From: Neobacillus rhizosphaerae
GTDB taxonomy: Bacteria > Bacillota > Bacilli > Bacillales > Cytobacillaceae
Length of the DNA stretch: 64,000 bases
Assembly (NCBI RefSeq): GCF_937468385.1
Contig: NZ_CALBWS010000001.1
Span: forward strand, 310,001-374,000
Direction of reading: 5' to 3'
Made by a program: the position numbers and the translations under genes. Positions 55,990 through 64,000 of the stretch are shown in pieces. The first letter of the stretch is position 1; every line of letters begins with the position of its first letter. The notes beneath the pieces were generated by a model, which did no database searches, was not told the origin of the DNA, and was given only the letters and a program-made list of their open reading frames with translations.

Positions 55990-57279
55990 TTACTTTTTGG
56001 GTATGATCTGGCATACAGAAAAGCGTTCTTCAGATATAACTTCCTCTGCCAAAGATTGGACATCATGTAAAGAAATATTTTCTAGTGTTGGCACAACATC
56101 AAATAAATTCATTTCATTAAATGCATAGCGTGTAAATTGATTGGCGATATATTCAGGTGAATTAATTGAACGCAGAAATGCGCCAATTTTCTTCTTTTTC
56201 GCCCTTTCTAATTGATCTTGTGTAAAGGCATTTCCTGACTTGGTAGCGATAAGCATTTTTTCTAGCCTTTCAGCAAGTAGATCTGGATCTTTGGTGTCAC
56301 CGCCAATCATCGCAAACCCAAAGCCAAATTCCTGTGAATAGTCATATGAGAAGGTTTCATCAACCAAACCTTCATTATAGAGCTGATTATAATTTTCTGA
56401 ACTTTTCCCGAACAATAGATCTAGAAGCACATTCATCGTTAATTCATTTTTTAACATTTCATTTCCAGATTGATCCACATGAAGTGCTTTTATACCAACT
56501 AAGCATTTTGAGGTTTGGACATTCATTTGCAGCACTTGTTTTTTCTCTGCCGCTTTTGCAGGCTCTTGTTTGAATTGACGCCTGATTTCCGGCATATCCT
56601 TGTAATCTTTTTTTGCTTGATTTTCCCTAACTTGATTCATAAAGGATTCAGGGTCAACAGGACCAACAATAAATAAAAGCATGTTGCTTGGATGATAGAA
56701 GGAATTGTAACACTCATATAACCAATCCTTGGTAATATGCGAAATAGACTCAATTGTTCCAGCAATGTCGATTTTTACAGGATGATTTTGATATAGGTTT
56801 TGGATTAAACCAAAATATAAGCGCCAATCAGGGTTATCATCATACATCGTGATTTCTTGACCGATAATTCCTTTTTCTTTTTCCACCGTTTTTTCAGAAA
56901 AATATGGTTCTTGAACAAAATCAATCAGTGTTTCTAAGTTTTTTTCTATATCGGAAGTACTTGAAAATAAATAGGCCGTCCGGGTGAAGGAGGTAAATGC
57001 ATTAGCAGATGCACCCTGCCTGCTAAATTGCTGAAAAACATCTCCTTCTTCCTTTTCAAATAACTTGTGTTCTAGAAAATGGGCGATCCCATCAGGTACT
57101 TTTACATATTCATTTTTTCCTAACGGAACAAAAGTATTATCTACCGACCCATACTTAGTGGTAAAGGTCGCAAACGTTTTATTGAAGCCTTTCTTTGGCA
57201 AAATATAGACATTTAGTCCATTTGACATTTTTTCGTGATATAGCTCCTCCTGAAGCTGGTCAAAAGTAATTTTCTCCAT
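55990..57279 (-). CDS. ymfH: M16 family zinc peptidase YmfH (catalytic partner)
   Basis: 429 residues with the inverted zinc motif H67-F-L-E-H71 (HFLEHKLFEKEEGD) followed by the F-T-R-TAYLFSSTS strand. The C-terminal half is the second, non-catalytic M16 domain. It starts at an ATG overlapping the last base of the ymfF stop codon (TAATG), so the two are translationally coupled and probably form a heterodimer. Confidence 0.93.
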   Translation of the reverse strand: MEKITFDQLQEELYHEKMSNGLNVYILPKKGFNKTFATFTTKYGSVDNTFVPLGKNEYVKVPDGIAHFLEHKLFEKEEGDVFQQFSRQGASANAFTSFTRTAYLFSSTSDIEKNLETLIDFVQEPYFSEKTVEKEKGIIGQEITMYDDNPDWRLYFGLIQNLYQNHPVKIDIAGTIESISHITKDWLYECYNSFYHPSNMLLFIVGPVDPESFMNQVRENQAKKDYKDMPEIRRQFKQEPAKAAEKKQVLQMNVQTSKCLVGIKALHVDQSGNEMLKNELTMNVLLDLLFGKSSENYNQLYNEGLVDETFSYDYSQEFGFGFAMIGGDTKDPDLLAERLEKMLIATKSGNAFTQDQLERAKKKKIGAFLRSINSPEYIANQFTRYAFNEMNLFDVVPTLENISLHDVQSLAEEVISEERFSVCQIIPKK

Positions 57280-58559
57280 TACTTTGCTGCCTCCGTTCCT
57301 GTTAAGAAATAGATGGTATCAAGATGAATCTTCTTTGCGACAGCCACAATTTCATCCTTCGTTATTTTTTGCATTTCAGTAAGCCAAGTGTTTAGTTTGA
57401 TTTCGGTATGTGCCACAACATTATGATAAAGAATTTCTGTTAAACCTCTAGCTGTGTCGATGGTTTCCAAAATTTGATTTTGGATTACAGCCTTTGTCTG
57501 TGCTAACTCCTGGTCTGTGAAATCACCATTTTTCATTGCCTCCATTTGCTCGTGGATGATTCCAACAGCCTGGTTATAATTTTTCAAATCTATCCCAGAC
57601 ATAACCATCATTAAGCCTTTATGGCTTTCTAATCGGCTGGCTGCATAGTAAGCAAGACTTGCTTTTTCACGGACATTGATAAATAACTTGGAGTGTGAAA
57701 ATCCACCAAATATCCCATTAAAAACTTGAAGGGCAAAATAATCCTCGTCACCGTAAACAATATTTGTTCGATAACCCATGTTTAATTTCCCTTGCTTCAC
57801 ATCTTGCTGTTCTTTCACTTCATTAACTTCCTCTTTTTTCCTCATTTCCTGATTTACAACGGTCTTAGGGGAGCGATTTTCAAATGGAAGAAGTTCTAAT
57901 ACAAATTTTTTTACTTCCTCCTCTTTTACATCACCAATCACATAAAGATCCATTTCATCCTCTAAAAAGGCCTTTTGGTAATAGTCATATAAATTCTCTG
58001 GTGTAATTACATCAACATCTGCTGCTTCCCCATTCACTTGGATAGCATATGCTTCACCCTTACACATTTCTTCTAGAAGACGGACATTGGAGTAGCGCAT
58101 CTTATCATCAAAAACGGATTGAATTCTAGATTTAAGCGTTCGTTTTTCATTTTCAATTGTTTCTTTGTCAAAGGCATTTCCCCTGACGTTAGGTTTGGTT
58201 AATATTTCTGTCAATAATTCAAATCCTTTTTTCAATAAGGGGCTTGGATTGCTTAAAAACTTTTCATTTGCAATTTCTATGGTAAAACTCATAATATGAT
58301 ATTCGCCTTTTTTAGCTAAATCAACAAACAGCATCGCACCATATAGTTCATCCAGGTATGATCGGAGTGTTGTTGTCTGTGGATATTTTGCAGAGCTGCT
58401 TTGTAAAACATAGGGAAGAAGGGCCCTTTTCGTTACATCCTCTTTTGTTAACGGAGCTTTCATTCTCCAAACAATGGTATTGGTTTTGAATTTATTTGTT
58501 TCAATGACATGGAGGTTGAACCCATTCATGTCTGTTGTTTTTTCTGTGACAGCGTCCAT
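57279..58559 (-). CDS. ymfF: M16 family peptidase-like YmfF (non-catalytic partner)
   Basis: 426 residues with the M16 fold, but the HxxEH motif is absent: the equivalent region reads LPYVLQSSSAKYPQTTTLRS. C-terminal features such as REKASLAYYAASRLES are conserved. Such proteins pair with an active M16 subunit. AAAGGAGG precedes the ATG. It is the first gene of ymfF-ymfH-ymfI. Confidence 0.92.
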   Translation of the reverse strand: MDAVTEKTTDMNGFNLHVIETNKFKTNTIVWRMKAPLTKEDVTKRALLPYVLQSSSAKYPQTTTLRSYLDELYGAMLFVDLAKKGEYHIMSFTIEIANEKFLSNPSPLLKKGFELLTEILTKPNVRGNAFDKETIENEKRTLKSRIQSVFDDKMRYSNVRLLEEMCKGEAYAIQVNGEAADVDVITPENLYDYYQKAFLEDEMDLYVIGDVKEEEVKKFVLELLPFENRSPKTVVNQEMRKKEEVNEVKEQQDVKQGKLNMGYRTNIVYGDEDYFALQVFNGIFGGFSHSKLFINVREKASLAYYAASRLESHKGLMMVMSGIDLKNYNQAVGIIHEQMEAMKNGDFTDQELAQTKAVIQNQILETIDTARGLTEILYHNVVAHTEIKLNTWLTEMQKITKDEIVAVAKKIHLDTIYFLTGTEAAK

Positions 58560-58700
58560 TTAAATTCCTCCTTTGTTATTTAAAGCGCTAATTTAAAAAT
58601 ATGTAAACATTTTCTTTTTATCTTTTCCAATGTAATATATGCCTATTCTTACTATAATTTGACAATATTAAATCTGGCAAGTAATAACACCTTGATTATA

Positions 58701-58731
58701 TTAAAAAGAACCCTCGATCCCGAGGGTTCTA
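58701..58731 (-). terminator. intrinsic terminator of the nup operon
   Basis: AGAACCCTCG and CGAGGGTTCT pair, followed on the minus strand by TTTTTAAT. Confidence 0.88.
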
Positions 58732-58740
58732 GAATATATC

Positions 58741-59700
58741 TTATCTGCTTCCTTTGATGTAATGAACCCCATCTGCTTTTGGAGCTTCTGCACGACCGAT
58801 AAAACCAGTTAAGGCTAAAATAGTCAATACATATGGAGCAATTAACAAATATACATCTGGGATTTCTTTTAAATAAGGTAAGCTTGAACCAATGATACTA
58901 ATACTTTGGGCAAAACCAAAGAACAATGCCGCCCCCATAGCACCTAGTGGATGCCATTTACCGAAAATCATTGCTGCTAGCGCCATAAAACCTTGTCCGC
59001 TGATAGTTGCGTGACTAAAGTTTGAAGAAATAGATTGAGCATAAACGCCGCCGCCAATTCCACCAAGCGCTCCAGAAATAATAACACCTAGGTATCGCAT
59101 TTTGGTAACGTTAATCCCCATTGTGTCAGCAGCCATTGGGTGTTCACCCACCGAACGAAGACGTAATCCAAAGGGAGTTTTATAAATAACATACCAAGCA
59201 ATAACGGCAACAATAATCGCTACAAAGGATGTCCAATAAGTGTTCTGAAAAAGTATTTTTCCAATTACAGGGATATCCTTTAGAATTGGGATATCTACCT
59301 TGCTAAAGCCGTGTTTAATAATATCTGTTTCACCTTTATTATAAATCAACTTGACAAGGAACAATGTAAGTCCTGTTGCTAACAAGTTGATGGCAACCCC
59401 AGAAACAGTATGGTCAGCACGGAATGTAATCGATGCGACAGCATGAAGGATAGAGAAAATCGCACCTGCAAGCATTGCAACCAATAATGCAATCCAGGGT
59501 GTGGCACTACCGAATGTACCAACAAATGTTAAGTTAAACACGATTGAAGAGAATGCGCCAATGACCATTAGTCCTTCCAATCCGATATTTACTACACCGG
59601 AACGTTCGGAGAAAACACCGCCCAATGCAGTGAAGATAAGTGGCGCTGCCCATAATAATGTGGATGGAATTACAATCATTAAAATTTGCATTAAGGTCAC
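58741..59700 (-). CDS. nupQ: nucleoside ABC transporter permease NupQ
   Basis: 319 residues with eight or more hydrophobic helices and the BPD_transp_2 motif GLEGLMVIGAFSS. It begins at a GTG abutting the nupP stop, with GGGGGTG as RBS. In B. subtilis NupNOPQ imports guanosine-type nucleosides. Confidence 0.92.
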   Translation of the reverse strand: MTLMQILMIVIPSTLLWAAPLIFTALGGVFSERSGVVNIGLEGLMVIGAFSSIVFNLTFVGTFGSATPWIALLVAMLAGAIFSILHAVASITFRADHTVSGVAINLLATGLTLFLVKLIYNKGETDIIKHGFSKVDIPILKDIPVIGKILFQNTYWTSFVAIIVAVIAWYVIYKTPFGLRLRSVGEHPMAADTMGINVTKMRYLGVIISGALGGIGGGVYAQSISSNFSHATISGQGFMALAAMIFGKWHPLGAMGAALFFGFAQSISIIGSSLPYLKEIPDVYLLIAPYVLTILALTGFIGRAEAPKADGVHYIKGSR

Positions 59701-60747
59701 TTACTTCACCCCCTTTTTACTGAATCGATCAAGAACTACTCGAATAATATAACTAGACGCAACAAAGAAAACAATTAACGCAATAATGATATCAACAAGT
59801 TCCTTTGGCACTCCTGCCTCAAGCGGCATTGATAATGCTCCAATTTTTAAAGAACCGAATAATAAAGCAGAGAAAAATACTCCAAGCGCCGTATTTCCTC
59901 CTAATAATGCAACGGCAATCCCGTTAAAACCAACACCTGTGAACCCGCCTTGAACTGCCATATAGCCGAATGTACCTAACCCTTCCATAGCACCGGCAAT
60001 ACCAGCAAAGGCTCCGGAAATTACCATTGAAAGAATGATGTTCTTATTAACACTCATACCTGCATAATGTGCAGCATCTTGATTAAATCCAACCGCACGT
60101 AATTCAAAGCCTCGAGTTGTTTTCTCAAGTAGGAACCACATTATGAAGCAACAAGCAATTGCGATCATAATACCCCAGTGCATGGTGGAGTGGGTCGTGA
60201 GTTCCTGAAGCCAAGGAGAACGCAGTGACGCTGATTCATGGATCATACCAGTTTTTGCAGAACCCTGGTTTAATTTAGTACGGATAATGTAGTTAACAGT
60301 GTGTAATGCTGTATAGTTCATCATAATGGTAACAATAACTTCGTGTACGCGAAAGCGTGCTTTAAGTAATCCAGGGATAAATGCCCAAAGACCACCGGCA
60401 ACCATTGCAGCTATAATAGCTAAAGGCAAATGAATCACTTTAGGAAGATCAAAGGCAACCCCTACCCAAACTGCTGCAAGCCACCCAACAATAAATTGTC
60501 CTTCTACACCGATATTGAACAAACCAACTCTAAAAGCAAAGGCAACAGCAAGACCAGCTAAAATATATGGTGTAACCTGTCTTATTACCTCTCCTGTGTA
60601 ATAAACATCACCAAATGCCCCGTTCCATAATGCGGTATACGCATCAACGGGATTGTAACCACTTACTAACATGATAATGGTCCCAACAATAATTCCTAAA
60701 AGCACAGCAATAATTGGTGTTAAAATACTGCGTAAGCGTTTAGACAT
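59701..60747 (-). CDS. nupP: nucleoside ABC transporter permease NupP
   Basis: 348 residues and the paired permease subunit (FNIGVEGQFIVGWLAA, VHEVIVTIMMNYTALH, GFTGVGFNGIAVALLGG). It overlaps the end of nupO by 8 bp, so it is translationally coupled. Confidence 0.92.
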   Translation of the reverse strand: MSKRLRSILTPIIAVLLGIIVGTIIMLVSGYNPVDAYTALWNGAFGDVYYTGEVIRQVTPYILAGLAVAFAFRVGLFNIGVEGQFIVGWLAAVWVGVAFDLPKVIHLPLAIIAAMVAGGLWAFIPGLLKARFRVHEVIVTIMMNYTALHTVNYIIRTKLNQGSAKTGMIHESASLRSPWLQELTTHSTMHWGIMIAIACCFIMWFLLEKTTRGFELRAVGFNQDAAHYAGMSVNKNIILSMVISGAFAGIAGAMEGLGTFGYMAVQGGFTGVGFNGIAVALLGGNTALGVFFSALLFGSLKIGALSMPLEAGVPKELVDIIIALIVFFVASSYIIRVVLDRFSKKGVK

Positions 60748-62275
60748 GTGTTTCTTCCCCCGCTTCCTTTCTATTCGAGCCAGCCATTAGCAATCCTAGT
60801 TCTTGTTCAGTCGTTTCTTTTGGATTGACAACAGCAACAATTTTCCCCTCATAAATAACAGCGATCCGATCACTGACATTTATAATTTCATCAAGCTCGA
60901 ATGACACTAGTAAAACAGCTTTTCCATGATCACGCTGTTCAATTAAACGTTTATGAATAAACTCAATTGCCCCAACATCAAGTCCTCGAGTTGGCTGTGC
61001 TGCAATAAGCAAGTCTGGATTACGGTCAACTTCGCGGCCGATAATTGCTTTTTGCTGGTTCCCCCCGGAAAGAGCACGTGCCAATGTATATTCACTTGGT
61101 GTCCGAACATCAAACTCTTTAATTAATGTTCTTGCTTTATTGTAGATCTCTTTAAAATTTAGAATACCGTTTTTGGAAAAAGGCTTCTTATAGTAGGTTT
61201 GTAAAACCATATTTTCAGCAATCGGATAATTCAGGACCAATCCATGTTTATGTCGGTCTTGCGGAATATGACCAACTCCTGATTCGGTAATTTTCCGTGA
61301 AGAAAATCCCATCAATTCCTTGCCATTAACCTTAATGCTGCCGCTTTCCGACTTTCTTAAACCAGTAATAGCTTCAATAAATTCGGATTGACCATTTCCA
61401 TCTATACCTGCAATACCGACAATTTCACCGGCACGTACGTGTAGATCGAGTCCGTTTACCACAGTAACACCACGTGTATCTTTTACCACTAAGTCTTTTA
61501 TTTCCAAAACATCCTGTTTTGGTGTAGATGGAGTCTTTTCTGTTTTAAAAACAACTTCTCGACCGACCATTAAACTAGCAAGTTCATTCGGATTTGTTTC
61601 ACTAACAGTAACTGTTCCAATTCCTTTTCCTTTACGGATAACGGTACAGCGATCGGCAACTTCCATAATCTCTTTTAATTTATGGGTAATAAGGATTATG
61701 GATTTACCCTCTTTAATAAGCGTTTTCATTATTTGTATAAGTTCTTTTATTTCTTGCGGAGTTAATACAGCTGTTGGTTCATCAAAAATTAAAATTTCAG
61801 CACCACGGTATAGAGTTTTTAAGATTTCTACCCGTTGCTGCATTCCAACCGTGATATCTGAAATTCTCGCTTGTGGGTCAACGGCCAATCCATAACGTTC
61901 CGAAATCTCCCGAACTTCTTTTTCTGCTTTTTTAATGTTTATTTGTCCTCCGCTTGTAATCTCTTTACCTAAGATGATATTCTCGGTAACGGTAAACTTG
62001 TCAACTAGCATAAAATGCTGGTGAACCATTCCAATTCCAAGTTCGTTAGCAATATTAGGGTTAGAAATGTGAACTGGTTTCCCCTTTACACGTATTTCAC
62101 CTTGTTCTGGCTGGTATAATCCGAAAAGAACGTTCATTAACGTTGATTTTCCGGCACCGTTTTCACCGAGCAAAGCATGAATTTCACCCTTCTTTAATTG
62201 TAGGGTAATGTTATCATTCGCAACGAAGCCACCAAACTCCTTTCGAATGTTGAGCATCTCAATTACATAATCCAT
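60740..62275 (-). CDS. nupO: nucleoside ABC transporter ATP-binding protein NupO
   Basis: 511 residues with two ABC domains in tandem. The first has LLGENGAGKSTLMNVL, the Q-loop GMVHQHFML and Walker B ILIFDEPTAVLTP. The second has GIAGIDGNGQSEFIEA and ALSGGNQQKAIIGRE, whose degenerate Walker B reads LLIAAQPTRGLDV, as usual for sugar/nucleoside-type fused ATPases. A strong terminator separates it from nupN. Confidence 0.94.
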   Translation of the reverse strand: MDYVIEMLNIRKEFGGFVANDNITLQLKKGEIHALLGENGAGKSTLMNVLFGLYQPEQGEIRVKGKPVHISNPNIANELGIGMVHQHFMLVDKFTVTENIILGKEITSGGQINIKKAEKEVREISERYGLAVDPQARISDITVGMQQRVEILKTLYRGAEILIFDEPTAVLTPQEIKELIQIMKTLIKEGKSIILITHKLKEIMEVADRCTVIRKGKGIGTVTVSETNPNELASLMVGREVVFKTEKTPSTPKQDVLEIKDLVVKDTRGVTVVNGLDLHVRAGEIVGIAGIDGNGQSEFIEAITGLRKSESGSIKVNGKELMGFSSRKITESGVGHIPQDRHKHGLVLNYPIAENMVLQTYYKKPFSKNGILNFKEIYNKARTLIKEFDVRTPSEYTLARALSGGNQQKAIIGREVDRNPDLLIAAQPTRGLDVGAIEFIHKRLIEQRDHGKAVLLVSFELDEIINVSDRIAVIYEGKIVAVVNPKETTEQELGLLMAGSNRKEAGEETHV

Positions 62276-62352
62276 CTTATCTCACTCCCTGTAATAAAGG
62301 TAAAAGGAAAAAATGACCAATAGTAGTAAGAGGTCAGACCTTACTTAGGTTT

Positions 62353-62378
62353 AAAAAAACGGGGAATTCCTCCCCAGT
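62353..62378 (-). terminator. internal terminator between nupN and nupO
   Basis: GGGGA and TCCCC arms pair around AATTCC-type bases, followed on the minus strand by TTTTTTT. It probably lowers transporter-core expression relative to the binding protein. Confidence 0.8.
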
Positions 62379-62433
62379 TAAAATCTTAAGTGAAAAGTAG
62401 AATAAGTATTCTACGCTTCAATTAGGATTTTCA

Positions 62434-62483
62434 ATTAAGAAGGAATAAGCAGGCAGATTCTAAAACCCGCTTATTCCTCAATT
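62434..62483 (-). repeat. stem-loop just after nupN
   Basis: AGGAATAAGC (62441-62450) and GCTTATTCCT (62469-62478) pair, with flanking AATTAAG/CAATT extending the stem. It has no T-run, so it is more likely an mRNA-stabilising 3' structure than a terminator. Confidence 0.6.
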
Positions 62484-62487
62484 AGTA

Positions 62488-63573
62488 TTATTTTGCACTA
62501 AAAGTCTTTAATTCTTCAAGCGTACCAGGAACTTTAATAGCACCTGATTTAATTTTTTCAACCCATTCTTTAACAGCTTTATCGATAGCATCTTTATTTG
62601 ATGCTTTGCTGTTAATTGGTGCTAAGCCAACACCATCTTCTTGTAAGCCATAAGTAGTGGTTTGTCCACCAGGGAATTTGCCATCTTTTGCTTTAGTGGA
62701 AAGGTCTTTAACTGCTACGTCAACACGTTTCATAGCAGAAGTTAGAACAACATCAGGACCCATGTCGTTTTGGTCACGGTCTACACCGATTGCCCAAATT
62801 TCACGCGATGGATCTTTTTTCTTTAAGTCACCAGCTTCTTTGAATAAACCATTTCCTGTAGCACCGGCAGCATGGAATATTACATCTGCACCTGTAGAGT
62901 ACATTTTAGAAGCGATTGTTCCGCCAAGTTCAGCTTTATCAAATGCTCCAGAATATTGAACGTCAACTTTTGCTTCTGGCTTAGCAGCTTTAACACCAGC
63001 TAAGAAACCAGATTCAAAACGTTCGATTACAGGAATTTTCATACCACCAATGAAACCGATATGATTAGTTTTTGTTTGTAGGGCAGCTGCAACACCAGCA
63101 AGGAATGCTGCTTCTTGCTCTTTAAACATAATGCTCGCAACGTTTGGCTGTTTCACTTCATCATCGACGATTGCAAATTTTGATTTTGCTTGTTGTTGAG
63201 AAATTTCATCAACAGCAGCATGCATTAAGAAGCCGATACCGTATACTAAATCAAAACCTTGGCGGGCAAGCGTATTTAAGTTTGTAGAGTAATCAGCATC
63301 TGATGTGGATTGAGCGTAATCAAATCCACCTTTACCTTTTTTCAAGCCGTTGTCTTTACCAAAATCTTTAAGACCTTCCCAAGCAGATTGGTTAAATGAT
63401 TTGTCGTCAACACCGCCGACATCCGTAACCATTGCAACAGAGAATGCTTTTTCTTTGTCTCCACCTTTAGATGTATCTGCGGGTTTGTTAGTATCACTTT
63501 TTCCACAAGCACCTAAAAGTGTTCCAGCAGCAAGAACTAGTGATAGCGCCATTCCAATTTTACGCTTTTTCAA
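62488..63573 (-). CDS. nupN: BMP-family nucleoside-binding lipoprotein NupN
   Basis: 361 residues. The lipobox is LLGAC with Cys23. The Bmp domain includes VGGVDDKSFNQSAWEGL, DYSTNLNTLARQGFDLV, GFIGGMKIPVIERFESGF and IFHAAGATGNGLF. It is the substrate-binding component of NupNOPQ. The start is a TTG with AGGGGG 9 bases upstream. It follows the ymfC regulator. Confidence 0.93.
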   Translation of the reverse strand: MKKRKIGMALSLVLAAGTLLGACGKSDTNKPADTSKGGDKEKAFSVAMVTDVGGVDDKSFNQSAWEGLKDFGKDNGLKKGKGGFDYAQSTSDADYSTNLNTLARQGFDLVYGIGFLMHAAVDEISQQQAKSKFAIVDDEVKQPNVASIMFKEQEAAFLAGVAAALQTKTNHIGFIGGMKIPVIERFESGFLAGVKAAKPEAKVDVQYSGAFDKAELGGTIASKMYSTGADVIFHAAGATGNGLFKEAGDLKKKDPSREIWAIGVDRDQNDMGPDVVLTSAMKRVDVAVKDLSTKAKDGKFPGGQTTTYGLQEDGVGLAPINSKASNKDAIDKAVKEWVEKIKSGAIKVPGTLEELKTFSAK

Positions 63574-63660
63574 GGTATTGTACCCCCTAAGAATTATGTT
63601 TGATGTAGTAGAAATGCTCTAAAGCATGACTGGTTGCGTTTTCAAAAAGGATTATAAAAA

Positions 63661-64000
63661 TTATGGTCTTTTCCTTAATACATGAAAACTAAATTTATCA
63701 GCTTTAAAATAGTTTACCGAGAATAGGACAGGTTCATCCATTTCATCGAAATGCATTTGTTTTAATACCAACAATGCTGTTTCTGGGTCACATTCTAGAA
63801 TTGGGGAAATTTTCTCATGATAGCCAATCGGCTCGATCTGGGCAACCGCGTATGTAATTCTCCGGTTTGATTCCTCATCTAAAATGCTGAAGATTGATTC
63901 TTCTCCATGAGAAAAGGTTTCCGGCAAAATGCGTTCAGGGACCTTGTCGACACAGTAGACGACCGGCTCTCCATTTGCAGTTCTGACCCTCTCCATCACG
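63661..64000 (-). CDS. ymfC: GntR-family regulator YmfC (C-terminal part, cut by window edge)
   Basis: The last 112 or more residues of a HutC-type regulator. Only the UTRA effector domain is in the window ([55 protein letters not shown]). The HTH lies beyond the right edge. It precedes nupN on the same strand and in Bacillus is a conserved neighbour of this cluster. The effector is unknown. Confidence 0.85.
   Translation of the reverse strand, partial: VMERVRTANGEPVVYCVDKVPERILPETFSHGEESIFSILDEESNRRITYAVAQIEPIGYHEKISPILECDPETALLVLKQMHFDEMDEPVLFSVNYFKADKFSFHVLRKRP

Overview
The window reads as one chromosomal segment of a spore-forming, low-GC Gram-positive of the Bacillaceae (Bacillus or Neobacillus-like). 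The evidence is sporulation genes (spoVK, spoVS, cotE, a cotD-like gene, ymaF, YjcZ peptides), classic Bacillus gene orders, AGGAGG ribosome binding sites and frequent GTG/TTG starts. Species cannot be fixed from the sequence alone.

Left core (1-15.5 kb). Genes glnA-glnR, ynbB, hflX, yvgT, spoVK, hfq-miaA, mreBH, and mutL-mutS follow the Bacillus subtilis order in reverse. The glnRA promoter carries two GlnR boxes. An insertion at 9.5-10.5 kb holds a DUF202 membrane protein and a stand-alone CheY-like receiver gene. The receiver gene is preceded by a cyclic-di-GMP-I (GEMM-I) riboswitch.

Accessory region (15.5-39.1 kb). About 24 kb separates mutS from cotE, which are neighbours in B. subtilis. 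It contains a secreted M6 metalloprotease, a YwaF-like membrane protein and a tRNA-Arg(CCU). A decayed 6.4-kb island lies between a 31-bp exact duplication of the tRNA 3' end (18494-18524 and 24902-24932). Island cargo is a broken integrase, a broken XRE regulator, a HupE/UreJ-like permease, a secreted PHP-domain phosphoesterase with a four-repeat PhoP-box-like array upstream, a decayed PiT phosphate permease, and an intact glutamate decarboxylase. To its right come a GH1 glycosidase fragment, a small spore-coat cluster (cotD-like, two YjcZ peptides, ymaF), a FixH-SCO1 fusion lipoprotein, a HpaB-type monooxygenase convergent with a flavin reductase plus thioredoxin, speA-deoC divergent from a MocR regulator, and several small or hypothetical genes.

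Right core (39.1-64 kb). cotE, ricA, miaB, korA-korB, spoVS, ymdB, rny, recA, cinA, pgsA, ymfM (rodZ), ymfK, ymfJ, ymfI, ymfH, ymfF, the nucleoside ABC transporter nupNOPQ and a 3' fragment of the ymfC GntR regulator all lie on the minus strand. A deletion relic of an IS1182-family element sits between spoVS and ymdB. Inside it are two inverted 132-bp palindromic repeats.

The two most interesting non-coding signals are the c-di-GMP riboswitch with a visible RBS-sequestering alternative pairing, and the phosphate-scavenging module of the degenerate island.
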